A DNA stretch of 64,000 bases from Actinomadura physcomitrii. Lineage in GTDB: Bacteria; Actinomycetota; Actinomycetes; Streptosporangiales; Streptosporangiaceae. The notes below the pieces were generated by a model. The model was not told where the DNA came from. It was given only the letters and a program-made list of their open reading frames with translations, and ran no database searches. The stretch is taken from contig NZ_WBMS02000009.1 of the NCBI RefSeq assembly GCF_008923205.2, positions 19,628 to 83,627 of the forward strand, in the 5' to 3' direction. The translations under genes were made by a program, and so were the position numbers. Shown one piece after another: positions 15,984 through 24,844 of the stretch (position 1 is the stretch's first letter; each line of letters begins with the position of its first letter).

Positions 15984-16168
15984 GTGGACTCACTTAGCGG
16001 AAGTAATCAGGCGGCTGGGGTGCCGACATGATTGCACATTGCGGGTTAACGCACATCGAGAGTAATGAAGCGGGACCCCCCGGACGCTCGCGGCACCTGT
16101 CGTCCTCGACGTTATCCGACGTTCCCCGCAAGATCGCCGATTCCGCCGAGATTGGTCCCGTACCCGCC

Positions 16169-16693
16169 CTACACCGTCCCGCGGGCCCCCCGCAACCACT
16201 CGTCCAGAACGCGATAATCCGCGTCCCCCAACCCCGTCCGAGCGTCGACCCGCCGCAACAGCGCCCGCCCCGCATGCCACACCGAAACCCAGGCGCGATC
16301 GGCATCGGAGATCTCGTCGTCGACCCAGGCGAACGCCCGTCCGGCCGCCCACTCGACGAGCGTGCGCGTCTTCCAGTGCAGGCCGTTCCGCGCGTCCTGC
16401 TCCTCGGTGGCGGACGTTTCCGGCCAGTCGACCACCGCCAGTTCCGGCAGGCCCAGGCGCGGCGCGATGCAGTCATTGGCGTCGGCCGCCCAGGTCGTCG
16501 CCCACACCAGTTCGCAGGGGAGCGCCGACAGCCGCGGGCCGTGGGCGGGATCCAGCCGGGGCAGGAGGGGATGGGAAGCACCGCCCCCTGGTTCCGAACG
16601 ATCCGTCTCGTATGTCGGGTACGGCTGCGGGGAGCCGAACGGGATGAGCGGACCGTCGACATCGAGGAACAGCAGCGGCACGGGACCGGGCAC
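16169..16693 (-). CDS. HAD domain protein of the SAK-associated type
   Basis: A 174-residue HAD-like protein. The nucleophile motif is FLDVDGPLIPF near the start (Asp10, Asp12), a threonine motif is WATTWAADAN at about 85-94, and the acidic motif is AWVDDEI near 122-128. This matches HAD domains first noted in RNA-repair 'Swiss army knife' proteins and now seen as stand-alone proteins in actinobacteria. It may be a nucleotide or nucleic acid end phosphatase (family inference). The next gene starts 31 nt upstream in the same direction. Confidence 0.75.
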   Translation of the reverse strand: MPGPVPLLFLDVDGPLIPFGSPQPYPTYETDRSEPGGGASHPLLPRLDPAHGPRLSALPCELVWATTWAADANDCIAPRLGLPELAVVDWPETSATEEQDARNGLHWKTRTLVEWAAGRAFAWVDDEISDADRAWVSVWHAGRALLRRVDARTGLGDADYRVLDEWLRGARGTV

Positions 16694-16724
16694 GACCGAA
16701 CGGTAGCGCCCAGGGCGCGCGGCG

Positions 16725-17255
16725 TCAGTCGTCGGCGGTGGCGTTCTTGTTCGGGAAGATCATTTCGCAGACCTCGAGGTAGAGCTGCTCCGGGTAGGGC
16801 AGGTACGGGACGTTCGACAGCGCCTGCTCCTGGCCCGCCGACTCCAGCACGAACTCGCCGTAGCCGAGCATCCGGCCCGCGATCGTCCGCTTGAAGCTCA
16901 TGTCGGTGACCTTCGCCAGCGGCATCATCGCGACCTTGCGGGTGATCAGGCCGGTGGTCAGCAGCATCCGCTGGTTGGTGATCACGAAGTAGTCGACCGA
17001 CCACTCGGCGACCCGCCAGACGAACCAGGCGAGCAGGATCAGCCACGCCCACCAGATCCAGCTGATCACCGTCCCGGCCTGGCTGGCGACGGTGTTGCTC
17101 AGCACGCCCGCGACGATCAGCCCGCCGAGGACGAGCCCCACCGGGACCATCAGCACCGCCGGATGCCGGCGCACCGTGATCACCTGGTTCTCGTGCGGGA
17201 GGAGGTACTTGTTCACCGAGGCCGGGGCCGAGTCCCCCGGGGTCACCAGCCTCAT
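16725..17255 (-). CDS. Bacterial PH-domain membrane protein
   Basis: The 176 residues contain two membrane helices at about 34-56 and 62-82, then a bacterial PH (bPH2/YdbS-like) domain with YFVITNQRMLLTTGLI and KVTDMSFKRTIAGRMLGYGEFVLESAGQ (shortened). Such proteins sit at the membrane with the PH domain inside; the exact role is unknown. It is widespread in actinobacteria near the chromosome core and lies upstream of the HAD gene. Confidence 0.85.
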   Translation of the reverse strand: MRLVTPGDSAPASVNKYLLPHENQVITVRRHPAVLMVPVGLVLGGLIVAGVLSNTVASQAGTVISWIWWAWLILLAWFVWRVAEWSVDYFVITNQRMLLTTGLITRKVAMMPLAKVTDMSFKRTIAGRMLGYGEFVLESAGQEQALSNVPYLPYPEQLYLEVCEMIFPNKNATADD

Positions 17256-17403
17256 CGCGGCCTCGGGCCGGAGCGGCGCCGGTCAGGCGGGGCCGCCGCG
17301 GCCCACCTCATGTGCTTGCTTGCGGGCACGGCTGCCTCCCGGAGCGTCGACCCACGGACCCCGGTTCAGTTTCGCACAGCCGCAACCCCCGGCAAAGCAA
17401 CGG

Positions 17404-17664
17404 CTATGGCGCGTTGTCGAGAGAAGACCGGCGCGCCCGGCGGCGCTTCTCGGCCGCCACCGTGGCGAGCACCTCCAGGTGCCGGCGCGCGATCCGCTCC
17501 ACGAGGTCCGGGGTGGCTCCCCCGCACACCTCGTCCGCGCCGTGCCGCGCGGCGGACACGCACCGGTCCACGGTGTCGGCCTGGTGCACCCCTTCGAACT
17601 CCTCGGTGAGCCGCTCGCCGATCGCGGCGTAGCGCGGCAGGTCGCCATCCCCTTGGTGAGTCAT
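17404..17664 (-). CDS. Three-helix-bundle dimerisation-type small protein
   Basis: An 86-residue helical protein with AGGAG 6 nt before the ATG. Residues 10-70 (YAAIGERLTEEFEG, TVDRCVSAARHGADE, LVERIARRHLEVLA) follow the pattern of the actinobacterial three-helix bundle dimerisation domain, whose members occur alone or fused to regulators. No catalytic motif. It is isolated between the PH protein and upp. Confidence 0.65.
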   Translation of the reverse strand: MTHQGDGDLPRYAAIGERLTEEFEGVHQADTVDRCVSAARHGADEVCGGATPDLVERIARRHLEVLATVAAEKRRRARRSSLDNAP

Positions 17665-17828
17665 CGCGACTCCTAGATTTCGCTCGCGCCGCCCGGTCCG
17701 TAACGGTCCCCTGTGCCGGGGCGGCGGAGGGGAACGCGCACTGACGTTCCGTAGCGCGTTCGTACCCCTTGCCACCGGGAACGAACATCCGGAACACGGC
17801 ACGCGTCCGGATCCTTCCGGCAAGAACG

Positions 17829-18467
17829 TCAGACGACGCCGTAGAGGCGGTCGCCGGCGTCGCCGAGGCCCGGCATGATGAAGCCCTGCTCGTTCAGGTG
17901 CGAGTCGATCGCGGCGGTGACGACCCGGATCGGCGCGGCCGTCCCGGCGAACGCCTCCTCCAGGTGCTTCAGGCCCTCCGGGGCGGCGAGCAGGCAGATC
18001 GCGGTGACGTCGTCGGCGCCGCGGTCGAACAGCAGCTCGATCGCGGCGGCGAGGGTGCCGCCGGTGGCGAGCATCGGGTCCAGCACGTAGCACTGCCGGC
18101 CGGACAGGTCGTCGGGGAGCCGGGTCGCGTACGTCTGGGCCTGCAGGGTGCCCTCGTCCCGGACCATGCCGAGGAAGCCGACCTCGGCGGTCGGCAGCAG
18201 CCGGGTCATCCCGTCCAGCATCCCGAGCCCGGCGCGCAGGATCGGCACCACGAGCGGCTTCGGGTTGGCCAGCTGGACGCCGTCGGTCTCCACGAGCGGG
18301 GTGGGCACGGTGACCGGGGCGACCCGGACGTCACGGGTGGCCTCGTAGGCCAGCAGGGTGACGAGCTCGTCCGCCAGGCGGCGGAACGTGGGGGAGTCCG
18401 TGCGGGCGTCCCGCAGCGTGGTGAGCTTGTGCGCGACGAGCGGATGGTCGACGGCGAGGGTCTGCAT
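17829..18467 (-). CDS. upp: Uracil phosphoribosyltransferase
   Basis: A 212-residue enzyme, the normal length, that converts uracil and PRPP to UMP in pyrimidine salvage. The PRPP loop [11 protein letters not shown] lies at 128-138, [10 protein letters not shown] at 74-83, and the uracil-binding C-terminus is [16 protein letters not shown]. The ATG at 18,467 is preceded closely by possible GTG codons, so the N-terminus may be two residues longer. It is divergent from the small Pro-rich gene at 18,553. In streptomycetes upp is also close to tadA, which agrees with the order here. Confidence 0.95.
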   Translation of the reverse strand: MQTLAVDHPLVAHKLTTLRDARTDSPTFRRLADELVTLLAYEATRDVRVAPVTVPTPLVETDGVQLANPKPLVVPILRAGLGMLDGMTRLLPTAEVGFLGMVRDEGTLQAQTYATRLPDDLSGRQCYVLDPMLATGGTLAAAIELLFDRGADDVTAICLLAAPEGLKHLEEAFAGTAAPIRVVTAAIDSHLNEQGFIMPGLGDAGDRLYGVV

Positions 18468-18552
18468 GCGCACACGGTAGCCCACCGCCCGCCCGCCGCG
18501 GCCGGGCCGGCAATCTTGGATAGACCCCACTGAGCTGGGGCAGTATGGCTTT

Positions 18553-18924
18553 ATGAGCAGCGACAGCGATCGGCGGCCGGAGCGGGCGGACGAGCCCGCG
18601 CCGGACCCGCCGGTGCCGGGGTCCGGCCCCGCGGAGAGCGCGCCGCCGGCTCCCGACTCCCTGGTCCCCCCGCCCGAACCGGTGCCCTTCCCCGTCGACG
18701 CCTCCGACGCGGACGAGGCGGTGAGCGATGTCACAGCGGCGGGCGAACCGGCCGGCGCCGGCGACGTCTCGCCCGAGCAGGTGCGGGAGCGGCTCCGCCG
18801 CCGCGCGATCTTCCTGCGGGAGCTCGCGGAGGCGCGGGAACTGCGCCGCCGGGTGACGCCGCACAGGTCACGGCGTGCGCGGATCCACGCGGCGCTGCGG
18901 CGCCGCACGTTCCGCATCAACTGA
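18553..18924 (+). CDS. Proline-rich small protein with basic helical C-terminus
   Basis: The 123-residue product has a disordered Pro/Asp/Glu-rich half (1-70) and a strongly basic helical tail ([24 protein letters not shown] and on). The tail is conserved in actinobacterial proteins found near upp; function is unknown. It lies between upp and the TadA-associated gene. A nucleic-acid-binding role is possible given the charge but not shown. Confidence 0.6.
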   Translation: MSSDSDRRPERADEPAPDPPVPGSGPAESAPPAPDSLVPPPEPVPFPVDASDADEAVSDVTAAGEPAGAGDVSPEQVRERLRRRAIFLRELAEARELRRRVTPHRSRRARIHAALRRRTFRIN

Positions 18925-19122
18925 CCGGACGGGCGCCGCCGGGTACCGCCCCCTTCGCGGCGCGCCGGAGGGGATCGAGTAGGTTCGTCCCTTGGGTACC
19001 GGAAAGCGGAACTGACTCCCCGCTTCACCCGGCGGTGCGGCGCCGAGTTTGGCGGTGGGGCACGCGAGCGCGCGCCGCATCTGCGACCATGCCCAGGCAG
19101 GAACGGCGCCGGTGGGGTGGAA

Positions 19123-19608
19123 ATGACGGATGTGGACGCGACGGACTTCGCCGTCGTGGTGTACCGCGAGGACGACCGCTGGGAGGCCGAGATCCTTCCG
19201 GTGGCGCTGACCGAGGATCTCGCCGGGCTGATCCATGCCCTGCGGCAGCAGCCGAGCCTGGGCGGGACGGTCGGGCTCGTGTCGGTGGGCGACGACTTCT
19301 TCGTGGCGATCCGGCTGCTCGGCGACGAGGTGATGGTCTTCCTGTCGGACGTCACCGCGTCGGTGGACTGGCCCCTCGCCGGCCAGGTCCTGGAGTACCT
19401 GGACATCCCGATCCCGGAGGACGAGGAGCTCGACCAGGTGCTGCCGGTCGGCGACATGTCGATCTTCGCGGACCTCGGGCTGGACGAGATGGAGCTCGGC
19501 GCGATCTCCGGCGACCTGGAGCTCTACCCGGACGAGATGCTGCTCAGCATCGCCGGACGCGTCGGCTTCGCCCCCGCCTTCGAACGCGCCCTCGACGCTG
19601 TGTCCTAA
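19123..19608 (+). CDS. tRNA adenosine deaminase-associated protein, copy 1
   Basis: The ATG at 19,123 has GGGGTGG just upstream and is preferred over the GTG at 19,117, giving 161 residues. This is the acidic actinobacterial protein normally encoded directly before tadA ([60 protein letters not shown] as landmarks). Its biochemical role is unknown. Here it is separated from tadA by a phosphoesterase on the opposite strand and by a second paralogue at 21,236. Confidence 0.85.
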   Translation: MTDVDATDFAVVVYREDDRWEAEILPVALTEDLAGLIHALRQQPSLGGTVGLVSVGDDFFVAIRLLGDEVMVFLSDVTASVDWPLAGQVLEYLDIPIPEDEELDQVLPVGDMSIFADLGLDEMELGAISGDLELYPDEMLLSIAGRVGFAPAFERALDAVS

Positions 19609-19627
19609 GGCATCGCCCTCGGCGGTC

Positions 19628-19754
19628 GGGCGTTGAACGCCCTCCCTTCAACGGGCAATGCGTGCGATCGCTGCATCGCTCCGACTCGCCTAGCGGCTCG
19701 CTGCGCGATCGGATTCTCGCTTCGCTCGAATCCGGCTTCGCTCGCGATCGCGAC
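19628..19754. repeat. REP-like palindromic intergenic element
   Basis: Between two converging genes lies a dense array of palindromes: GGGCGTT-G-AACGCCC at 19,628-19,642, several GCGATCG/CGATCGC units, and GGATTC-11 nt-GAATCC at 19,711-19,733 whose loop TCGCTTCGCTC is repeated as CTTCGCTCG nearby. It resembles repetitive extragenic palindromes and may also terminate transcription from both sides. Confidence 0.5.
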
Positions 19755-19793
19755 GGTTCAGGTCGTCGCGTGGCTGGGCAGGCGGGCTGGGGC

Positions 19794-21092
19794 TTACTTG
19801 AAGCCGTGGGTCAGGGCGTAGGCGTTCAGCTGGGCCCAGTCGTCGCCGGTGTGGGTGTGCTGCGGGTCGAGGCAGCCCAGGGTGAGGGGGCGCGGGACGT
19901 CGTAGTGCGGCGCCGTCAGGTTCGGGGCGCTCTCGAAGTCGAGGACCTCGGCGATGTTGCGGGCCGCCGCGTCCCGCACCGACAGCGGTTCGAGGCCCCA
20001 GCGCCACTCGATCGCCTTGAGGACGGACGTGTGGTCGTACACCTCGTGGGCGATGGCGCCGCGCCGGGCGCGCGGGGAGATCAGCAGGCAGGGGACGCGG
20101 AAGCCGCGCAGGCCGGTGCCGAGGTCGGGGCGCGGGTCGGGGCCGGCGGGCGGCGGGACGTGGTCGAAGAACCCGCCCCACTCGTCGTAGTTGATCACCA
20201 GCAGGGTGCGGGCCCAGTTCGGCGAGTCGATGATCGCCGTGTAGACCTTGTTGAGGAAGCTCTGGCCGAAGCGGATGTCGGCGAGCGGGTGCTCGTCCTC
20301 GGACAGGCCGGGCAGCGCCTCGCCGACGAACCCGGGCTCGACGAAGCTGACGGCGGGCAGGTTCCCCTTCCTGGCGTCGTCGTAGAAGTAGGTGATGTGC
20401 CGGCTGATGTCGAGGTGCTTGAGGCCCCACAGCGCGGTGAACGGCACGTCGCTGAAGTAGTAGTGCGCGGGGATCTTCTTCTCCTTCAGCCGGTCCCAGA
20501 CCGTGGTGAGCTCGGAGAAGGTGAAGGTGTTGGAGATCCGGTCGGTCTGCCCGGCGTGCTGGAAGATCCGGTTCGGGAACGTGGACGACATGACGGCGGC
20601 GAAGTAGCGGTCGCAGAGCGTCCAGTCGAGGGCGGCATGGCCGTGGAAGCCGAGGTCGGGGCCCTTGAAGTAGCCGATGGAGAAGACGTCGTTGTCGCCG
20701 GCGCGCAGCCATCCGTCGCAGGCGCCGCCGTTGTACTCGGTGCGTCCGCCCTCGTAGGAGTGGTCGGGGTCGTTGAAGCCGCACCCGTAGGGGACCTTGA
20801 GGTGGTGGGTGTCGTGTGCGTCGCCCTGCGCGTCGGTGAAGGTGAGGCCGGCCTGCACGCCGTCGGCGCCGGGGACCCAGCCCATGTAGTGGTCGAACGA
20901 CCGGTTCTCCATCATGACGACGACGATGTGGTCGATGCCGGAGTCGCCGGGGCCCGGGAGCGCGGAGACGGGCGCCCGGACGGTCGCGGCGGCGTCGGCC
21001 GCCGTCCCGCCCGTCCCGCCGGCCGCGATGAGCGCGGCGGCACCGGCCGTTCCCGCGAGGAACCCGCGCCGCGTCAGTTCGTCCTTGCCCAT
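19794..21092 (-). CDS. Tat-exported phosphoesterase (phospholipase C/acid phosphatase family)
   Basis: From the ATG at 21,092 (GGAGGAG upstream) the product has 432 residues. The N-terminus KDELTRRGFLAGTAG plus an Ala-rich stretch is a twin-arginine signal peptide. The mature part has IDHIVVVMMENRSFDHYMG (catalytic-site Glu/Asn of the PF04185 phosphoesterase family), later NYDEWGGFFDHVPPP and VYDHTSVLKAIEWRWG, the metal-binding motifs. It cleaves phosphate esters outside the membrane; PLC-type or acid phosphatase action cannot be told apart. It splits the TadA-associated paralogues. Confidence 0.9.
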   Translation of the reverse strand: MGKDELTRRGFLAGTAGAAALIAAGGTGGTAADAAATVRAPVSALPGPGDSGIDHIVVVMMENRSFDHYMGWVPGADGVQAGLTFTDAQGDAHDTHHLKVPYGCGFNDPDHSYEGGRTEYNGGACDGWLRAGDNDVFSIGYFKGPDLGFHGHAALDWTLCDRYFAAVMSSTFPNRIFQHAGQTDRISNTFTFSELTTVWDRLKEKKIPAHYYFSDVPFTALWGLKHLDISRHITYFYDDARKGNLPAVSFVEPGFVGEALPGLSEDEHPLADIRFGQSFLNKVYTAIIDSPNWARTLLVINYDEWGGFFDHVPPPAGPDPRPDLGTGLRGFRVPCLLISPRARRGAIAHEVYDHTSVLKAIEWRWGLEPLSVRDAAARNIAEVLDFESAPNLTAPHYDVPRPLTLGCLDPQHTHTGDDWAQLNAYALTHGFK

Positions 21093-21235
21093 GGTTCTCC
21101 TCCCGCCCGCCTGGCGGTGAGCAGTATCACGATCATTGGGGCACCGGGGGAAGAACCGCAGTGGTCCACTATGGGACAAAACCCGAAATATCCTCATGAC
21201 CGAAAGCGCGCAGAGGGTGTGACCGGAGCAACCCC

Positions 21236-21691
21236 GTGGGTCAGAATGAGCAGGTGCCGTACTTCGCCGCCGTGTTCGCGCAGAGCCCGCAGGGCTGGGT
21301 CGGGGCCGAGGCCGTGCTCGCCGAGGCCGAGCACGTCGACGACGTCGCCGACCTGATGCGGGAGGCCGCCGTCGAGTCCTACGGCGACCCGGTCGTCCTG
21401 CTGGTCGAGCAGGACGACGACTGGTTCGCGGTCGTCCGGCTGGACGGCGACGACGAGCCCCGCGCGTACGTGTCGACCGTCCGCGAGGACGGGCTCGCCG
21501 CGCTGTTCCACCAGCTCGTCGGGGAGGTCCCGGACGGCGACTCCGGCGGCGACCCGGCGCTGCTGGAGGACCTCGGGGTCGACCCGGAGCAGCTCAGCGA
21601 CCTCGGCGAGCGCGCCCTGCCCGGGGACGCGCTGCTCGCCGTCGCCGAGCGCGCCGGGTTCGGCGAGGAGTTCGACCGTCTCCGTGACTGA
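21236..21691 (+). CDS. tRNA adenosine deaminase-associated protein, copy 2
   Basis: GTG at 21,236 with GGAG 7 nt upstream gives 151 residues related to the protein at 19,123: YFAAVFAQSPQGWVGAEAVL, then VVLLVEQDDDWFAVVRLDGDDEPRAYVS (shortened) and ALPGDALLAVAERAGFGEEFDRL. It overlaps tadA by 8 nt, the usual coupling, so this copy is the likely functional partner of TadA. Role unknown. Confidence 0.85.
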   Translation: MGQNEQVPYFAAVFAQSPQGWVGAEAVLAEAEHVDDVADLMREAAVESYGDPVVLLVEQDDDWFAVVRLDGDDEPRAYVSTVREDGLAALFHQLVGEVPDGDSGGDPALLEDLGVDPEQLSDLGERALPGDALLAVAERAGFGEEFDRLRD

Positions 21692-22154
21692 ACCGGACGA
21701 GGAGTTCGGCGCGGCGATGCGCCGAGCGCTGGACGAGGCGCGCGCCGCCGCCGCGGACGGCGAGATCCCGGTCGGCGCCGTGGTTCTGGACGGCTCCGGT
21801 GCCGTGATCGGGACCGGCCGCAACGACCGGGAGCGCAGCGCCGACCCGACCGGGCACGCGGAGATCATCGCGATGCGGGCCGCGGCGAAGGCGCGCGGCG
21901 AGTGGCGGCTGTCCGGCTGCACGCTCGTGGTGACGCTGGAGCCGTGCACGATGTGCGCGGGCGCGTCCGTCCAGGCGCGGGTCGACCGGGTCGTGTACGG
22001 GGCGGTGGACCCGAAGGCGGGCGCGGTCGGGTCGCTGTGGGACGTCGTCCGGGACCGCCGCCTCAACCACCGGCCCGAGGTGCTCGCGGGCGTGCTCGCG
22101 GCCGAGTGCGGCGCGCTGCTCTCCGAGTTCTTCGTACACCGCAGAGTCCGGTAG
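21684..22154 (+). CDS. tadA: tRNA-specific adenosine-34 deaminase
   Basis: A 156-residue CDA-fold zinc enzyme that makes inosine at the wobble position of tRNA-Arg(ACG). The zinc/proton-shuttle motif HAEIIAM lies at 59-65 and PCTMCAG at 92-98; N-terminal GEIPVGAVV fits the family. The GTG start lies inside the end of the associated-protein gene, indicating coupled translation. A tRNA-Ser gene follows 10 nt after the stop. Confidence 0.95.
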   Translation: MTEPDEEFGAAMRRALDEARAAAADGEIPVGAVVLDGSGAVIGTGRNDRERSADPTGHAEIIAMRAAAKARGEWRLSGCTLVVTLEPCTMCAGASVQARVDRVVYGAVDPKAGAVGSLWDVVRDRRLNHRPEVLAGVLAAECGALLSEFFVHRRVR

Positions 22155-22164
22155 GCTTCCCCGC

Positions 22165-22252
22165 GGTGGTGTCGCCTAGTGGACGAGGGCGCACGCCTCG
22201 AAAGCGTGTGAAGGGCAACCTTCCGTGGGTTCGAATCCCACCACCACCGCCA
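22165..22252 (+). tRNA. tRNA-Ser(CGA)
   Basis: An 88-nt class II tRNA: acceptor GGTGGTG/CACCACC, anticodon arm CACGC-CTCGAAA-GCGTG (anticodon CGA, reads UCG), long variable arm, T arm GTGGG-TTCGAAT-CCCAC, G73 and encoded CCA. Intact. Confidence 0.95.
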
Positions 22253-22270
22253 TCGGCCATGACATGGCAC

Positions 22271-22302
22271 AGCGCCGGGGGCCCCGCCCCCGGCGCTTTC
22301 TC
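22271..22302 (+). terminator. Rho-independent terminator after tRNA-Ser
   Basis: AGCGCCGGGGG pairs perfectly with CCCCCGGCGCT around a CCCCG loop and is followed by TTTCTC. It ends the tadA/tRNA-Ser transcript and also faces the end of the convergent kinase gene. Confidence 0.75.
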
Positions 22303-22320
22303 GTCCGCCGCTCGCCTCGA

Positions 22321-23874
22321 TCAGCGCGCGGGCTGCCGGCGAAGCACCGCCGCGAGTCGGCGGGCGTAAGCGGCTTCGCTCTTCGCGCCGGTCTGCGCGT
22401 TCTCGCTGTCGTCGATGCTGATGTCGGCCGTGAGGTTGTCGACGCGGAACATCAACTGCGGCGTGGCGAAGGGGTCCGAGGGATCGATGAAGTGGCCCTC
22501 GTCCCCTATGTCGGAGACGGAGTCGCCGCCTCCCGCGCTCATCATGGCCGCGTGCGCGTTGTCGGTCCCCGACTCCCGGCCCTTCTTGCCGTACCGCTTC
22601 AGCTCGACGGTGATGCTCCCCCGGTCGGCGAAGTTCTTCGGCAGGACCGAAAAGGTGCACTGCACCGAGTCCTTGGTGCCCGGCAAGCTCTTCGTCGGGG
22701 AGACCTCCGCGCCCTCGATGCTGGGCGTGGGGAGGCGGTCGCACGCGGGAGGCGCGGAGAATCTTCCGTCGTCCACCCCGCGCCCCGTGGGGTTCTCCAG
22801 CAGGAACCAGCCGCCCGCGACCACGGCGATGATCCCGGCCGTCGCCAGGAGCCAGGCCCTCAGGGAGATGGACGAGTCCTGTTCCACGGCGACCGTCGGC
22901 GGCGCCGGCTTCTCCGGGGCCTCCGTGACCGGCCGCGTCGCGAGGTCCGGGGGCGGGGGCGCGGGCGGGGGCAGGACCGCCCCGGGGACCGGGGCCTGTC
23001 CCGGAACCGGCGGCCTCGCCTCCGGCGGGGGCGCGGCGACGGCACGGAGCCGCTCGGCAACGGCATGGAGCCGCTCGGCGACGGCGCGGGCGTCCGGCGG
23101 CCGGTCCCGCGGATCCTTGGCCAGCAGCGCGTGCACGAGCTCGTCGAGGTCCGCGGGGATGTCGGGGCGCACCTCGCGCGGCCTCGGCGGATCGCTGAGG
23201 ACGATCTCCCGGATCAGCGCGCGCAGGCTGTCCCCGTTGAACGGGGTCCGGCCGGTGAGCAGCGCGAACAGCACGCCGCCCAGCGCGTACAGGTCCGTCC
23301 GCGGCGTCGGCTCGTGCGCCTTCTCGAACTGCTCGGGCGCCATGTACGCGGGCGTCCCGAGGATCGCGCTGCCGGTCAGCTCCGTGACCTGGTCGGCGTA
23401 CCGGGCGATGCCGAAGTCCATGACGGTCACCCGGTCGCCGGGGCGGGCCATCACGTTGGCGGGCTTGACGTCGCGGTGCACCACGCCCCGCTGGTGAGCG
23501 GCGTGCAGCGCGTCGGCGATCCCCTCCGTCAGCCGCACCGCCCTGTCGACCGGCAGGCCCTGCGGGTGCCGCTTCAGCACCGCGGACAGGTCCTCCCCGT
23601 CGAGGAGCTCCATCACCAGGAACAGCAGGTGCTCGTCCTCGCCGGCGTCATGGACGACGACGATCCCCGGATGGCGGAGCCGGGCCATGATCTCCGCCTC
23701 CCGGCGGAACCGGCTGACCAGCCGCGCGTCCGCGCCCGCCGGCTCCGCGAGGATCTTCACCGCGACCGGCCGGCCGAGCCGCTCGTCGAGGCCGCGCCAG
23801 ACCTCGCCCATCCCGCCGCGTCCCAGCAGGGCGTCGAGCCGGTACCTGTCCGCCAGTCTCAGCCCGGTACGCAC
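22321..23874 (-). CDS. Ser/Thr protein kinase (Pkn family)
   Basis: GTG at 23,874 with GGAGG immediately upstream gives 517 residues. The N-terminal kinase has LGRGGMGEVWRG (glycine loop), VAVKIL lysine, HRDVKPAN catalytic loop, DFGIAR and the activation segment GTPAYMAPEQF, to about residue 260. A Pro-rich linker, one membrane helix (AWLLATAGIIAVVAGGWFLL) and a ~150-residue outer domain with two Cys follow. It is a receptor-like kinase; the outer domain is not PASTA. Partner and substrate are unknown. It stands alone, convergent with tRNA-Ser. Confidence 0.9.
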   Translation of the reverse strand: MRTGLRLADRYRLDALLGRGGMGEVWRGLDERLGRPVAVKILAEPAGADARLVSRFRREAEIMARLRHPGIVVVHDAGEDEHLLFLVMELLDGEDLSAVLKRHPQGLPVDRAVRLTEGIADALHAAHQRGVVHRDVKPANVMARPGDRVTVMDFGIARYADQVTELTGSAILGTPAYMAPEQFEKAHEPTPRTDLYALGGVLFALLTGRTPFNGDSLRALIREIVLSDPPRPREVRPDIPADLDELVHALLAKDPRDRPPDARAVAERLHAVAERLRAVAAPPPEARPPVPGQAPVPGAVLPPPAPPPPDLATRPVTEAPEKPAPPTVAVEQDSSISLRAWLLATAGIIAVVAGGWFLLENPTGRGVDDGRFSAPPACDRLPTPSIEGAEVSPTKSLPGTKDSVQCTFSVLPKNFADRGSITVELKRYGKKGRESGTDNAHAAMMSAGGGDSVSDIGDEGHFIDPSDPFATPQLMFRVDNLTADISIDDSENAQTGAKSEAAYARRLAAVLRRQPAR

Positions 23875-23962
23875 TGCCCCTCCCCCGGTCGTCCGCGCGC
23901 GTCCGATCATGGATACACCGCCGGACGCCCCCTTTGCCAGAGATCGACCGGATCACCGCGCG

Positions 23963-24844
23963 TCAGCCGAGGGTGACGAGGGCGACGCCCGCCACGGCCA
24001 TCGCCATGCCGACGCGCTGGACGGCGCGGAGGCGTTCGCTGTAGGCGATCCGGGCCAGCAGCACCGTGATGGCCGGGTACAGCGAGGTCAGCACGGTGAC
24101 GAGGCTGAGCAGGCCGTCCTGAACGGCCAGGTAGTACAGGGCGTTGGCGCCGGAGTCGAGGATGCCGGACAGCAGCGCGAGGCCGATCAGCGTCCGGCCG
24201 CTCACCCACGGGCCCCGGTCTCCGCCGCGCGTCCGCAGGGCGATGAGCAGCGCCGTGGACACCACGGTCAGCGTGCCGACCCGGGCCGAGGCGATCGGCC
24301 AGAGCCCGGCGCCGTCCCCGGCCGCCTTCAGCAGGATGAAGAAGATCCCGAAGCAGGACCCGGACACGAGCGCCATCAGCGGGCCGCTGTCCAGCGCCCA
24401 GCGGAGGAGGGAGGTCCCGCCGGACGGCTCGGCCGCCTCGCCCTTCTCCATGCTGACCAGGCCGATCGCCGCCAGGCACAGCAGGACGCCGAGCAGGGCG
24501 GTCTCGTCCAGCCGCTCGCCGCGCAGCACGCCGACGCCGACCGGCAGCACGGCGGAGGCCAGCGCGGACACCGGCGCGACGACGTTCATCGGGCCGCGGG
24601 CGAGCGCGCGGTAGAAGGTGATGAGGCCGATGCCGCCGCTGAGGCCGCCGAGGAAGCCCCAGGCGGCCGGGCCGGGCGCGGGGGCGCCTCCGGCGAGGAG
24701 CGCGGCCACGGCGACGACGAGCAGCCCCATCGGTGCGGACAGCGCCAGGGTCTTCAGCGCGGTGGACCGGCGCGAGACCGCGCCGCCGAGGAAGTCGGCG
24801 ACGCCGAACGCGACGGCGGTGACGAGCGCGAGCGCGGTGACCAT
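23963..24844 (-). CDS. EamA/DMT-family membrane transporter
   Basis: A 293-residue protein with about ten hydrophobic helices in two similar halves (each beginning FGVADFLGG.. and GSCFGIFFILLKAA..), the drug/metabolite exporter fold. Substrate unknown; amino acid or metabolite export is usual. Its ATG overlaps the stop of the preceding B3/4 gene as TGATG, so the two are translationally coupled. Confidence 0.85.
   Translation of the reverse strand: MVTALALVTAVAFGVADFLGGAVSRRSTALKTLALSAPMGLLVVAVAALLAGGAPAPGPAAWGFLGGLSGGIGLITFYRALARGPMNVVAPVSALASAVLPVGVGVLRGERLDETALLGVLLCLAAIGLVSMEKGEAAEPSGGTSLLRWALDSGPLMALVSGSCFGIFFILLKAAGDGAGLWPIASARVGTLTVVSTALLIALRTRGGDRGPWVSGRTLIGLALLSGILDSGANALYYLAVQDGLLSLVTVLTSLYPAITVLLARIAYSERLRAVQRVGMAMAVAGVALVTLG

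Noticed and set aside
22225..23976. 583-codon plus-strand frame
   Set aside because: Antisense to the Ser/Thr kinase, which has all kinase motifs.
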